DNA of 64,000 nucleotides from Gymnopus androsaceus JB14 (taxonomy: Eukaryota; Basidiomycota; Agaricomycetes; Agaricales; Omphalotaceae): positions 188,987-252,986 of the forward strand of contig ML769395.1 in the NCBI GenBank assembly GCA_009733575.1, written 5' to 3'. The notes beneath the pieces are model-generated. The model was not told the origin of the DNA. It did not search any database and worked only from the letters and a program-made list of their open reading frames with translations. Positions 8,792 to 22,211 of this stretch are shown here, piece after piece. Position 1 is the first letter of the stretch. Every line of letters begins with the position of its first letter. Made by a program: the position numbers and the translations under genes.

Positions 8792-11229
8792 TCATGACGC
8801 CTCATACGCGGGTGGCTCAGTTCCCTGTTCTGGCCTGCCCTGCTGCTGAATCCTCGTCTGCAACAACTGAAGTAGATCGTTTGTTGAGATTTGTCCAAGC
8901 CGTACACTATCTGTGGTGCTCGGTGGATTTTCACTGATTGGGTCTGTGGATCGAGACTCTCCACTGGGTCCCCAGCTAGAATTCGACACATGCATCCCTG
9001 GCCGCTGCTGGTGTTTTCCTTCATATATCCCAAAATTGTTCCCAGTATATCCAGCGCTCCCACTACCAGTCGGAGACATTGTGGGAGACATTGTAGGAGC
9101 ACTGGGAGTAATGGTGCTTAGACGCTGTGGTTGTAGACGATCGGGGTGGAAGGACTGATCCTCGGACATGTACAGGGCGTCAATATTGAAACTTGCCATA
9201 TCCTGCTGCTTCTGAAGATATTGTACGTTGTCGTCGACGCCGAGTTGTGCACCATAATAAGAGCGCGATCGCGGCCAGTAACACGATTCCCCCGATGACT
9301 CCTCCTACTATGGGACCTGTATTGGCTTTATGATTGTTGTTGGTGTTAGTCTCGCCCGTACTCGGGCTGGTTCCACTTGTGGTTGAGTTGGTTTCGCTAT
9401 TAGTTCGAAGGGTGACCTGTGCAGCGTTTACCAATGCGTATAGGGCAAGTGTTTGATTCCCTGGGTCATATTGAGCCGAGGGTGGTCCAATCCATGAACC
9501 ACTGTAGATATTGCTGTTGGAATCAGTAGCTGCGGTAACGACTGTGTTATACTGGAATGCATCACGATCATCACCCAACTATCGAAACAAGAGCTCCCGG
9601 CTCACCTGAACAGAAAGAAAGTTGCCGATATATGTGACTAGGTCAGAGGCTCCACTTATGCTGCGATACAATGCTCCGAGTCCTTGAACAAGGTACTGGT
9701 CTCCGACACCACTTCCGATATCTGGAGGGAATAAATCAGAGGTAATCTAGCAAAAAGTGCTTGAGCGAAACGCACTAATGATGCCATTGGCCGCATTACA
9801 CAAACTATCCGCCGTGAGGGTCATATTGACCAGATTAGAACTCCTTTATGTTCAGAAAAAGTCGGGAACATTAATGAGCGGTAAATTATTTAAGCATAAC
9901 AACTCACAAAGTCCCTACAGAAATGTTCTCCTTCCCAAAAGTAGTACTGTTAGGCAAGACTGCGAGCCCTTCTAAGAAATAGCCCGTATGGTCGAGTCGG
10001 AAGCTTCCTGGACCAAAAATATCACCACAGGAAGCACTATTGTTCACCGACATTGCTGCTATCCCGTTGTTGGTACCAGTGATATTCATAATGTCTAGCA
10101 TGAAAGCACCGGAATCTTGCGCCGCAGAGAGGTAAGTGTTGTCAGACGTCACTTGAAAAAGATATGCCGAGAGTCTGTAGAAAGATTTCAGGATCGTTAA
10201 ACCCCGAGTTGGAGGTCGTCTCACGTAAAGAACGCTCTAAATTATCCATCGTGAGTAGAAAGTTTTAGGAAAATTTTCAAAGGAACACACGCAGTAGATG
10301 TCCCAAAGATGTTTGGATCGCCAACGTCGGTTTTCTAAGCGGGACCGTAAGTCCACGTAGTCCACAACAACTCCTGTGCATACTTACCCAGAACGTCCCA
10401 CCAACTAAATTAACTATATCCGATCAAATGTAAGAACGCATAGTAGTGCAGCTTGAGAGCGAGTAACACGTACCACCAGAACATGTCTTGGTGAAGTTGA
10501 ACGACTTCAGCGGTATTGAGCCTGTGTCCACGTTCGCGGCAGAAATGGTGTAAGAGCGACCGAAACTCCAAGCGCTCGTAGCGACAGTCAGCATCGCTGA
10601 ATCCTGGTACACTTGATATGCGCGCATTGCGTCAAGCCCTTGATTTCTAGAAATTGAGGAGACGACGTTTCATTAGAGCAATAGAGTAAAAAAGAGCTTG
10701 GCATACAATGCAAAATTCGTCTGGGAAAAAGAATGATAATGTCTGTGAGACGCGCGAATGAAACGAAGATGAAGAAAGTAGCACAAACACTGATAAAGCG
10801 TCAGTAAAGAAGATTCTAGTAGGGATGGATGTAATACCTACAATTCATTTGGCGCAAAGGAATTGGTGGCGAAGTACGCCGTCACTTGCTGCTTGTATGT
10901 AGTTTGGTTGTTGTAGAGGTCGTATACAGCTAGAATAGAGAAGAAATCGTCGCTGGCAGAGGCTGTTTTGACAGTGAGAGTGTGATAAGCCGAACGCAAA
11001 GTCATTACTTGCCAGTCCCATTGTTGAACACCTCCGAGATAGCAGCTCCAATTATTGCTTGACGCTCTGTGGTAGACACAGTAATGTTGGTACCCTGGAG
11101 GTGTGCCCAAGGTCATTTAGATCCTAGTGAAGAATAAACTAAACGCACCTGCCAGGTAGACGGTGTCGCAAACTCAACGGCTAACACTTTCGTGATCAAC
11201 ACTATCGGTAGCAAGCGCCTCGAGCGCAT
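8792..11229 (-). CDS. GH76-like protein with a C-terminal membrane anchor
   Basis: About eleven exons read from the ATG at 11227-11229. Residues 1-19 form a signal peptide (MRSRRLLPIVLITKVLAVE). The next part follows the glycoside hydrolase 76 pattern of fungi: ITVSTTERQAIIGAAISEVF, ILAVYDLYNNQTTYKQQV, GLDAMRAYQVYQ, CSG-VGGTFW, LSAYLFQVTSDNTYLSAAQ, TGYFLEGLAVL, GVGDQYLVQGLGALYR and a TDSNSNIYSGSWIGP close. GH76 enzymes are alpha-1,6-mannanases involved in fungal wall assembly. The usual catalytic pair of aspartates (Y-x-D-D) is not visible where expected, so it may be a non-catalytic homologue. A Ser/Thr-rich linker, one helix (GGVIGGIVLLAAIALLLW) and a cytoplasmic tail follow. One frame change near 9220-9250 separates the helix from the tail, either a missed intron or a one-base indel. 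Exons are short, one of only 12 nt (AGCGTTCTTTAC, near 10240). Confidence 0.7.
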
Positions 11230-12040
11230 CCTGTTCAGTTTTCCCTCGGTGAGGATGAATGTCGCAAAGACTTGGGAGAGCAGATGAAGGTGGCGGACAA
11301 GGAACAAAGTCGTAGCTTTCGGCACTGTGTCCAATTGAGTTTAGTGATTATAATTGAAAGGTGCGGCTGTACATCAAAAAGATGGATATCAGCCACTCCC
11401 TCGAGCTATTGGACTGACGTTAGAGCCTTGGCCAAAATTGCCTTCTCAATGTTCATACCGATAGGCCACTTTCAAAACTGCTTCGTCTGCCTCGACCATT
11501 CAATTTTGGAGCGAAACGTCTTGAATGTTTTATCCCCGTTGCCAGCGAGCGTGTGCAGTGGTCGCCTATCGCGTACGTACTGCAACCGTGCTTTGGGAAA
11601 ATATTTGGTGATGAAGTAGTGGTTGCCAAGCGTTGGACGATGATGAGTGGCTCCAGGAGTTCTCATGGGTAAGAGATTTTTCTAAATTTAGTAGAATTAA
11701 GCTATGTCCCGACGAAGACTTTGGATGCCGCTGGCGATTCGTCGTTGAATCTCCGGCGCCTAGGATAGCCCCGATTGGCGCTCACAGTCGACACCCAGCG
11801 AGCAAGTACATCAGGAACGCTGTTGGTCAGTAAGCAGCATGCATCGCACCCCAAGCGAGGCTCTTTGATATCCGGGGGATCTGGAGTGAACTTTGAAGCA
11901 CCCGCCAAAGAGTGGAACATTAATGTTGGTTTCCCCGTCAATATATACTGCTTCGCTGATGGAGTACAGATAGTCCACTCGAAAGACTTGTTCCTGTCAT
12001 GTTCCTTCAGCTATAGGATCTTGGCTGGACTGCAGACCTT
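11230..12040. other. Intergenic, no gene seen
   Basis: About 800 bp between divergent features. Short frames on both strands lack motifs. The right part grades into a relic of the neighbouring flavin oxidoreductase. Confidence 0.4.
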
Positions 12041-12170
12041 GAAGCTCTACTTCTATCATACACTTGCCTTATCAAAAGAGGCGATATATAACCCTGGAGA
12101 TGGCATTACTGGTAGAAGTTATACAGATTATCCATTTTACGCTGAAAATCTGTCCGTATCTGCAGAGTGA
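12041..12170 (+). pseudogene. Inverted relic of an old-yellow-enzyme C-terminus
   Basis: The plus-strand frame ends YNPGDGITGRSYTDYPF, close to [17 protein letters not shown] at the end of the intact gene on the opposite strand 160 bp away. Nothing of the barrel is left. It looks like the tail of a second, inverted copy, but the match is short. Confidence 0.35.
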
Positions 12171-12331
12171 TTAGCTGTGGCTAGGTAAGTTGACACCATT
12201 TTTCTAGGTAGTTAATGAAGGCCAATCCGAGCTTGTAGTTTACAGTGAATTATTCTAGGCTCCAGCTACGATATAGGCCACACTAAAGATATTAAATCAT
12301 TCGATGATAGTCTACTTGGATTCCAATATAC

Positions 12332-13654
<1,323 letters not shown>

Positions 13655-15472
13655 TCTAAGTGAGATAGGCTGAGCTCCGGATAAACCTATAAACAGATCG
13701 GTGAAATTTTTCTCAGCAGATGATGCGAGATTGGTTAGTGTATACTTACTGTTTATAGTCACTGGGGAGTTTGACTCGGCTATACTTAGCACGATTAGAT
13801 TATACGAAACCTTAAATACGACAAAACCACATTTTTCTTCAATTAAATGCTGAATCAGTGGTTTCTAAGGAAAGATGCAATGCTCAATGCTTGCGAGCAT
13901 TGAAATACTTACACGAGAGAAATGAACTAGATTAAAAGATATAACTTGTAATCCAATTCCTCAGGGCTTCTCGGATTCTGCTTCGATGGACTAGTGGGCC
14001 TATTGATTTTGGACAGCTTCGTGGATAAGCTTGAAGGCCTACGAAATTTCAAGCATTGATGCCTATGAATGTCATTAGAGCTTATTAGCAGCGTGTTGCG
14101 GACTACTTTGCATGATAGAAAATGCCAAGCTTTCGAAAAGGATAACGTTACTTTCTATATTCTCTCAATGAAGCACTGTGGAGCAAAACTTTTGAAAAAG
14201 TTTGCACGAAGATCTGGGATCTTTGCAACTGAATTAAACTAGCTCGCAATTGAGATTGTACTCGAGTATCCTTCCGTTGCGAGCTTACCGAATGCGTCAG
14301 GTCTCCCCACCTTTGATACAGGTTCGAATCAACCAATACTCGGTCGCGCGTCACTCAAATTTATGTAGGTATCTACCAAGGGTCCAACAGCTACTGGGGC
14401 TTTCTTGCCTACAGGCATCGGCGGAACCTGGAGGTCTGGACTGGGCGGAGTTCACAATGAACAGAGGGCGCATCTAGACACTACTGGTACCATCCACATG
14501 TACTCCATCATGAGTGAATTTAGAAGCGGGACGATTTCAGGAATAGTCTGCCAAGTGCCAAGAACAACCAGAATCAGCTGAAGCCCGGGAGTAATAAGTT
14601 GGTGTATGCAGATATGGGACTTGAAGAGATAGCGGGGAGATTGCCAGAGGCAGGAGCTGTTCCCGACCTTCGCGGGAGCTTCGAGGTCATAGAATTCGGT
14701 TTTTTGAGTGCAAGACTCCTGGATTATCGACCTAGGAGCGTTTCCCCGCTTCGACCCTGCTCCGCGCTTTGTAGAAATCAGATGGAGAGTCGTATGCAGC
14801 AGATTCACCAGACATACACTCATTCAAATGTATACCTTGAGCAGTAGCGCACAGCATGACGACTGAGGGTGATTGAAAATTTTGAATTCAAGCGGTTCCG
14901 AGTCGGAAGAAACGAAGCCCGGAATAGTTCAGTGTACATGATTCCTGACCTACCATATATTTATTGCCCGGAGAGAAGGAAAACGCCCACCTTTAACCTT
15001 CTTGAGAATTGTATATGTACGGATAGAGTCATAAAGAGGAAGAGTCCATGTGCATTCGAGCTATTGTATTGAAATGATTCAAATTCATTCTAAAGCTCTT
15101 CAATTCTACTGATTTCTGGACCCTGGTGCGCTGGAAAAATTATGAGTGAGCTGAAAAAGGCACGTCATATGCTGGAGTTGGGCCTACATCGAGAGGACAG
15201 ACCTGTATCTTGCTGGATATTGAAAGTCGCGTCGAGGAGGCGAGGTTCGGATTTGGAAACAAGCTGAAAGCTGGGCGCGGTCATGAGTGGTGCCGGCACA
15301 TGGTCCGTTGTTTGCCGGAACTTCTTCCTAGCTGATTACAATTGTGTTCCTGACTTCATTTGGAAAAACTGCTACGTTAGAACGCGTTCGAAGTCATTCA
15401 AAAGGTTGTTACGGCTTTAGATATGTATCAAGATATGGAGCCCCATGACTGACCTCCTCCATGAGGAGCTCT
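13655..15472. other. Intergenic, no gene seen
   Basis: About 1.8 kb with only short, motif-free frames. A tRNA-like string at 14261-14342 was examined and not accepted. The right end is the transporter promoter. Confidence 0.45.
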
Positions 15473-15479
15473 ATAAAAC
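15453..15479 (+). promoter_or_regulatory. Sugar transporter core promoter
   Basis: TATAAAA lies at 15473-15479, 80 bp before the ATG. Just upstream, CCTCCTCCATGAGGAGCTC (15454-15472) contains a small palindrome CTCCTC/GAGGAG that could be an operator. A CT-rich stretch follows the TATA box, as in strongly expressed fungal genes. Confidence 0.5.
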
Positions 15480-15558
15480 ACTGTCTGTCTTTATTTTTTC
15501 AAGCGCTTTCCCCCCACTCTTCCTCCTCGCTTTGTATCAGGAGAAGCTACCAGTCATA

Positions 15559-18067
15559 ATGGGAAAAGGGGTGAGGAAACCATTGCTCTTGCGCTGCTGT
15601 TTTCGTTTTTTTTTTTGACAAGAGTCTTTATCTAGTATAACGCAGCCATCGCATCGAATCCCGTACGTTCTTTGGATGTTTACTCTGACTGCAAGCCAAT
15701 CATTTGCTTCCCAGTACATCGTAGGATCATTCGCATGTATCGGAGGGGGTCTATTCGGTCTGGACATTTCGTCCATGTCCGGAGTGTTGACGGTAAGTTT
15801 ATCTTTCCTCATCATGGTTTCAGCGATATTGAATATTTTTAACCCCAGAACCCACACTACTTGAATCAGTTCAAGAACGTAGGTCCCCTCAACAAGAATT
15901 AAATTCTCGAGCTTATATCCTCTGTTTCCAGCCCAGCTCGTCCGCTCAGGGTGCCATCGTCGCAGCTATGGCAGCTGGTTCCTTCGTTGGAGCATTAGCA
16001 GTCACCCAACTCGCTGACAGGCTGGGTCGTAAGCGTACAATCTTGTTATCCTGTCTGTTTTGGGTTCTCGGCTCTATTCTGCAATGTGCTTCTGTCGTAC
16101 GTTTTCCGATCCACCATTTATTGTCACGTTACTTATCAATCTATACTTTCCAATGCACAGAACCGTGGCATGCTTGTTGTTGGCCGTGTCATTTCTGGAA
16201 TCTCCGTTGGCATTTCATCCACTGTCGTGCCCATTTATCAAAGTGAGATAACCCTTCAGCACGGTATGATCATGATAATTAAGATTTAAATTAGGTGAGA
16301 TAACAGCGCCTCACATCCGTGGACGCATGGTGTCTCTTCAGCAATGGTATGGGTTTTGCTCTTTCTTAGTTAACTATGTGAACATCTGCGGGCTACAGGT
16401 CGATTACATGGGGTATTCTCCTGCAGTACTTCGTGAGTAACTTTAAAAACCGTACACAACGAACAATAGATGCTTACCGAGTAATTTCTCCAGGTTCAAT
16501 TTGGCTGTAAGCTCAAAAACGTACACAACGAACGATCGATACTTACGGAGTATTTTCTCCAGGTTCATACATTAACGGTGTTTCATCGTTCCGTATTCCT
16601 TGGGGTCTTCAAATGATTCCTGCCATTATTCTGTTCATTGGCATGCTTTTCTTCCCCGAGAGTCCTCGTTGGTTGATGGACAATGAAAGGTATGTTATTA
16701 GGCATCCATGAGACCTTGCTAAGTTGATGTTTTCTATCAGAGATGAGGAGGCATTGGAGATTCTGGCCGACGTCCATGGTCAAGGTGACCAGAACAACGA
16801 ACTCGTGCAACTGGAGTTCACGGAAATCAAACAGCAGGCGTGTTCTAAGTCTGAATAATTTGAGCCTTCTTTTCCTAATAAACATTCACACCATAGGTCA
16901 TCTTTGAAAAGGCCGAGGGTGCCAAGTCGTACCGTGATCTACTCCAGGGAAACAACCCCCGCCGTGTCCTCTTGGGATGCAGTCTGCAAATGTGGTCTCA
17001 GCTTACCGGAATGAACGTTATGATGTACTACATTGTGTATGTCTTCCTTGGTTCCGGTCTGACTGGGACTCGTGTCAGCCTTATTGCTGCTGTATGTTGT
17101 ATTCACCGGACTCTGAAAAAGATGCTAATATTTCTTTCTTTCTGTATACATAGTCTGTTAACTATGTTCTCAATGTCGCTGCCACCGTCCCTGCTATCAT
17201 CTACATCGTAAGCTCTTCCAGCCCTCTATGTGCAACTCACTGACATCCCGTTATTCTAGGATCGATGGGGTAGACGGCCCATGCTGATCTTCGGAACCCT
17301 CTTCATGGGAACTTTCTTATTCCTCGTCGGTGGACTCCAAGCTCGTTTCGGTCACTGGGGGGTTGTTGATGGTGCTGGTAAGTTTTTTTTCCAGTCAAGC
17401 TTGCTTTGGATATTTATATTTCTATAGCCACCTGGATTATTACGGGACACGGCGCAGCTACCAAGGGTATTATCGTCTGCTCATATTTGGCCGTGTGCAG
17501 TTTTGCTGTAACCGTTGGACCGGTTTCATGGACTTACCCCGCTGAAATTGTGAGCTCTACTTATTGCTGACTGTCGGACATCGCTTCATCATCATACTAA
17601 TAACAACCAATTCTTCTAGTACTCACTGAAGACTCGTGGAAAAGCTGTATCTCTTGCTACTGTACGTTACATCACGCTTGGTTTAAGACTCCCAATTTAT
17701 TTCCATAGGCTACGAACTGGATCTTCAATTTCGCTCTAGCATGGGCCACTCCTCCAGGTTTCGCCAATATTGCTTGGAAAACGTACTTTGTCTTTGGAAC
17801 CTTCAACTTTGCCGCTGCTATTCACTTCTTCTTCATGTTCCCGGAAACTGTTGGTCGTACTCTCGAAGAAGTAGAGGATATCTTTAAAGAAGGCCACCCG
17901 TTCGCTCCATGGAAAATTGGAAAAGACACTGGTAAGAAGACCTTGGCTGATATCCGCCAAGGTGACAAGGATGTGAGTACATTTACCTTTGGTGATCTAT
18001 GATGACCAAGTTAACTAACTTGCATTATCTTTAGCACGGCTCCATTGATGAGAAGGAGCAAGTCTAA
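15559..18067 (+). CDS. MFS sugar transporter, HXT/STL type
   Basis: About 17 exons, many tiny, give roughly 530 residues with twelve membrane helices. Sugar-porter marks are present: FACIGGGLFGLDISSMSGVL in helix 1, DRLGRKRT after helix 2, GRVISGISVGISSTVVPIYQ, PESPRWLMDNER before the central loop, WSQLTGMNVMMYYIVYVF in helix 7, DRWGRRP, and PETVGRTLEEVEDIF at the end. The family moves hexoses or related sugars across the plasma membrane with protons. The first exon is only ATGGGAAAAGGG. A 13-nt exon (GTTCAATTTGGCT, near 16495-16507) is flanked by two nearly identical introns. One intron appears to start with GC (near 16837). All splice joins I checked keep frame, so the gene looks functional. 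Confidence 0.9.
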
Positions 18068-19023
18068 TTGCTAAAATACATACTTATATGTGTTTCCTTT
18101 TACATTTCTGTCACGTAGTTTTCATGTTAACGAGGCTTTTTTTGTATAGTATTAGTAAACGTAGTTTTTTTTTTTTGTACGTTTTCCAATTCGAAGCATC
18201 ACTGTTCAAAGTGAGAGAGTAGTCTTCCTAGGACGACTCATGAACAGAGATGATATTGCTAGCTTTGACCTCGTCGATCAATCGGCGGCATTGAACGGCC
18301 GCCGGACAGGAAGCGCTGGTACAAGCGCTCATTCATGTGCAACCCTCTTTTCCCTTAAACTTAACTCAACACATTTGCTTCTTATTCAATTTTCCAGTCA
18401 TCATCGTTTTAGAGCCAGTCTGTTGATTCATTGACAACGATGGTGTCCGCTTGGGAGTTGGGTAGTCGGGATCGTAGACTAGGCTTACTCCTCGGGATCA
18501 GGCTCAGGTACCGAAATAGATTTCTACGCGCAAGCTATTCATTCTTGTGTCAAGAAACCAATTCCGGTCTTCCAAAAAATGAATTGCAGTCATACTGTTA
18601 CTGGCGCTCGACCAGTAGCAGAGTATCAAAGCTCCCCCGCGCGCAATCTTTCATTTATACAAGTATACAGTGCAGTTCGACGTCTCAAACTCCTCAGACC
18701 GACCTCGCTCAGCTGGTTCATCTATACAGCTATATACTTGAGACTCGAGACGCTCGGTCGTCCAGAATTGAAGTCTGTGGCGCGCGATGGCTCATGCCAG
18801 CTCATAGTATCACACACCACTGTACAGTGTATCGGCTAGCTGTTTGTGCGTGGCCGTTACGGTTCTCGAGCTGCTCGACAAATCTCCCCATTCAGATATT
18901 CTTTTTTCGCCCACTCATTCGAATCGCCGAATAACAGCCTCATATCCCAACCATTTTCAACCTCGATGTTTCTCGGACCCGATATAGATACGTCCGGAGT
19001 CATGAAATGTAATGCGCTTTTCT
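18068..19023. other. Transporter 3' end and unassigned sequence
   Basis: T-rich runs at 18137 and 18165 probably belong to the transporter terminator region. Frames at 18240-18934 lack motifs. A coding-like frame (HSFESPNNSLISQPF, MFLGPDIDTSGVMK) lies at about 18905-19020 and may be an exon joined to the next entry. Confidence 0.35.
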
Positions 19024-19412
19024 GATCGCTACCAGAACACCCAGAACACTCTGTCGACTCGGATCTTGTACCCGGAGTTCACAGTCCGATATCGTTTCGA
19101 CGAGCGGGTCGTTCCCTCATTCTGGCTCCAACTGTAACCGACCGTCAGCGACCTGAGCGCGTCACCTCTTGGGTTGATTTTGGTCCTGCTGCTGGTGTCG
19201 CTACAGAACTTGACCAGTACATTGGATTTACGAACGCGCGAGTGTCAGGTCGGCGAAAGCGAAAACGACCAGCCCCTTCCTTCGACTACAACCACTCCCA
19301 CCGACTACTACTACTCCTCCTCAAGGTCGTCAATACTGATGTTATCGAATTGACGACCAATGAAGGTCAAGGATTGGGGATTGAGTTCTGTTTCCTCGAC
19401 TATTGTCCTTAA
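19024..19412 (+). CDS. Possible exon of an unknown gene
   Basis: An uninterrupted frame of about 129 codons has no internal Met, so it is invisible to ATG-based calls. It reads as real protein: RAGRSLILAPTVTDRQRPER, VTSWVDFGPAAGVATELDQY, RRKRKRPAPSFDYNHSH, then a run of six leucines (CTACTACTACTCCTCCTC). It ends in TAA at 19412. The upstream splice join could not be resolved. Function unknown. Confidence 0.3.
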
Positions 19413-19592
19413 TTCCCGATGGAAAGGATGGGGACGGTTCGATCATGTATTTGGCTCTTTCTATGTTTTTTCGTTCTCCGTCGAACCACCGTTGAATACT
19501 GTCGTCAATATAATTATTCAAAACGACACTTAGCAAGGCGGGACACGGGCACTCAATGAGCCGAACCTCAGATTAACCGGAATGCGGTAGTA

Positions 19593-19799
19593 TTGCCTTT
19601 TGCATATGGTTCTGGGGGTCGATGGTTTTTTTGAACTTGTTTGTTTGGGTCAAAATGAATTGAAAACTATGGAAACCAAAGGCCCAGGCCGAAAAGAATA
19701 TAGGCCTTAATTCATTTCGCATAGCCCCCCATTCATTTGCAGCCCAAATAAACACGGAAATAATTTCGGATGACCCCCAGAACCATATGCAAAAGGCAA
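19593..19799. mobile_element. 207-bp MITE with TA target duplication
   Basis: The ends TTGCCTTTTGCATATGGTTC and GAACCATATGCAAAAGGCAA are perfect inverted copies that continue through CTGGGGGTC, giving a 27-bp TIR. TA lies on both outer sides (19591-19592 and 19800-19801). Size, TA duplication and no coding capacity fit a Tc1/mariner-type MITE. Confidence 0.8.
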
Positions 19800-20107
19800 T
19801 ATACCAATTCCTTCCTTTCCGACTATTTTCATCCAACGACGCAGCAATTCACATACACCTAGTGATATATATAAGCACGAAGCCCATGGCTTTGCTGAAT
19901 CCACCTTCTTCCTCAACATGTCACAGCAAGTCTCATCAATTTTCCGACTAGAAACTTTAGCTTGTATCCTTGTCGGTTATGCACACAGCTTCCCAACGAA
20001 ACATCTACAATATATATTATTTAATTGCATATTGTCTAAACCTTCGTGCGTTATCCACAAGGCGCTTAAATTCCACTCATTCTTCTATACTCTCATCTCA
20101 TCTCGCT

Positions 20108-21129
20108 ATGTCAATCATAACCAGTAACTCGCACACAGCTCCTACCCCAATATTCACCAGCATGTACACTATTCTCGCATTAGCGTTCATCTCCATATCG
20201 ATCCTCGGCGTGTTTTGTTATTCGGTCTATAGATGTTATTGTTCTGCGGTTTATCAGACAAGGAGGGAGTGGGAGATTGAACAGGAGCAACGCTTACGGG
20301 AGAGAAAGTCTGATGAGAAGGGCGTGCGCGTATTGGAGTGTGAAGGTCGTGATCTCAAGGCGAACTGGACTCGCTGTCGCTCTGGAACCGATTGCAAGGT
20401 ACAGTGTCTTTTCATTAGAAGGAACAGTGAACTAAACTCGCTCGAAAGACTTCTTTCGACTCAGTTACCAGCGTAGGCTTTGAATTCGATATCACCTCAC
20501 CACCTCTCGCTGTCACGTATCCACATTCTGCGACTCCCCGTGGCGCCTCGCCAGTATCGCCGATATTTCCTCTACCCCAAGCTACCGAATTCCACGAATA
20601 CCGACTGGACTCGGACGACGCCAACAACGCTAAACTAGGACTATCCCCAGCTCCTGCTTATACGCACTTTGACTCCACTATCCCACTCTACGGCTCGAAC
20701 ACGAATTCTAGTTTCAATTTGAGCGATGTACAGACTATCCCTGGCCCTAGCCCATTCTATGACTCGAACAGCATTCCATTCTACGCACCCGGTACGACGT
20801 TGAATCCGATTGACCCCAAACTACGTCCTGTTAGTGGCTATTACGCCCTTGGCAGCGCGCGCGCCGGTGCCACTTCAGTCTATCCTTATACCAATCCCAA
20901 TCTGAAATCAAGTCTTTCGAATTTGAATCCACGTTCACGTACCCAGATCGGCAACGAGAATCACGACCCGTTCGGAATCGCGAAACTTACACCCAGGTCC
21001 AAGTCTGAATCCAAACCCAAACTCGAAGCCAACGCCAAAGCCTGGAATCAGAAGCTTGAACGTGTAGTGAATCCCAAAGGTCTTCTGCGCGACTCCAACT
21101 CGGACACTCGGTCTCAGGCTCACGTCTAG
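20108..21129 (+). CDS. Single-pass membrane protein, unknown
   Basis: Exon 1 starts MSIITSNSHTAPTPIFTS and runs to about 20406. A membrane helix follows at residues 19-38 (MYTILALAFISISILGVFCY), then a Cys/Tyr patch (CYSVYRCYCSAVY) and a charged juxtamembrane segment (REWEIEQEQRLRERKSDEK). Exon 2, from about 20473, continues through a low-complexity Pro/Ser/Asn/Tyr-rich region (PSPFYDSNSIPFYAPG, LKSSLSNLNPRSRTQ) to the TAG at 21127. The best join uses GT at 20407 and AG at 20472. Length is about 320 residues. No enzyme motif is visible. The short N-terminus and long hydrophilic C-terminus suggest a plasma-membrane adaptor. Confidence 0.55.
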
Positions 21130-22211
21130 AAGACCAGTAAAACCTGTAGTCTCAGTCGCATTCGTTCTAGGAGAAGCGGTAGGATGGTGATTGTATCCAG
21201 CTTGTTGTTTTGTCCAGGTATACGTCCAAGTACATCGTCAGGACACAGAACACAACGTAGCCTACAGGGGAAAGAGAAGAAGGCTAACGAGGGAGCTTGT
21301 GTCTCGGTTTACTTGGGCATTTGCAGTATGGGTATGCAATTTTGATTTGATGTATCGTATTATATCAATGTCGTTGGATTCTTTATTCCAGGGATCAGAC
21401 CAGAGTATACCATCTCCTCTCAGGCCAAAGACTATTCAAATGTACTCATCATCGTGCTTCTACTTTAAATCCCTGAACGCTATAGTAGCCCGGGACCCTT
21501 CCAGGAAAGTGAACGTTTATGATTATTTCAACCAAAGTTCAACGCCTTTCGGTGAATTCCTTAAAGGATTTCAGCTGAGTGACTCTTCTGTCTGGATATT
21601 TCAATTGTGAATTTCTCGATACTTTTGGACCTCACAGTGCCAATAATCATGCTTCAGACAGAGTGAAACATAGCTCATTAGGACTGAAAGGTTTTATTTC
21701 AGGATACTGACTGAAATGTAGATAACTATCGGGATCTTCCCAAATTAATTCCTTTCCTGGAATGCTTCACGCAGACCGAAATATTATCAAAATCGGCGGT
21801 GCACCGCGTGCTTCTACGAGTCGTGAGTCGACAACTTGAATGCTTCTCAAATCAGATTGCTGATGATGATGTATCTTGACGATTCTCGCACAATTAATAC
21901 TTAATCATGCGCCTGCTTTGCGTTGCGTACGAATGACCTAGCACGCATCCACCCACTTATATAGGTATATTAGCGAGCTAGTCAAAGCCCCTATGTTCGT
22001 TGTCGGCTTTCATTGTCGGCTTTGGGCTCAGTGCTTGCTTGATGCGAACATTTAATATCCTCGTGGGCCACTAGCCGCTTCCATCTTTCTCATAATTGAT
22101 TTTTTAAGGAGTGATATCTCCTAGGCCGCTGATCCACGGTCTATGTAACATAGTGCCACAAAGCTAATAGAATTTTCTCTCTGTGACTCCCATCTTCCAC
22201 CCAGTAGCGCT
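21130..22211. other. Intergenic, upstream of G-alpha gene 1
   Basis: A 139-codon frame at 21191-21610 has no recognisable motif. TTATATAGG at 21957 is a weak TATA candidate for the downstream gene. No repeats seen. Confidence 0.4.

Noticed and set aside
14261..14342. tRNA-like string (CGAGTAT...ATACTCG ends, GGTTCGAATC inside)
   Set aside because: The outer seven bases pair, but the T stem does not (ACAGG against CAACC) and no good D or anticodon arm forms.
18431..18934. 167-codon plus-strand frame
   Set aside because: No domain, biased composition and several competing frames; not enough to call a gene.
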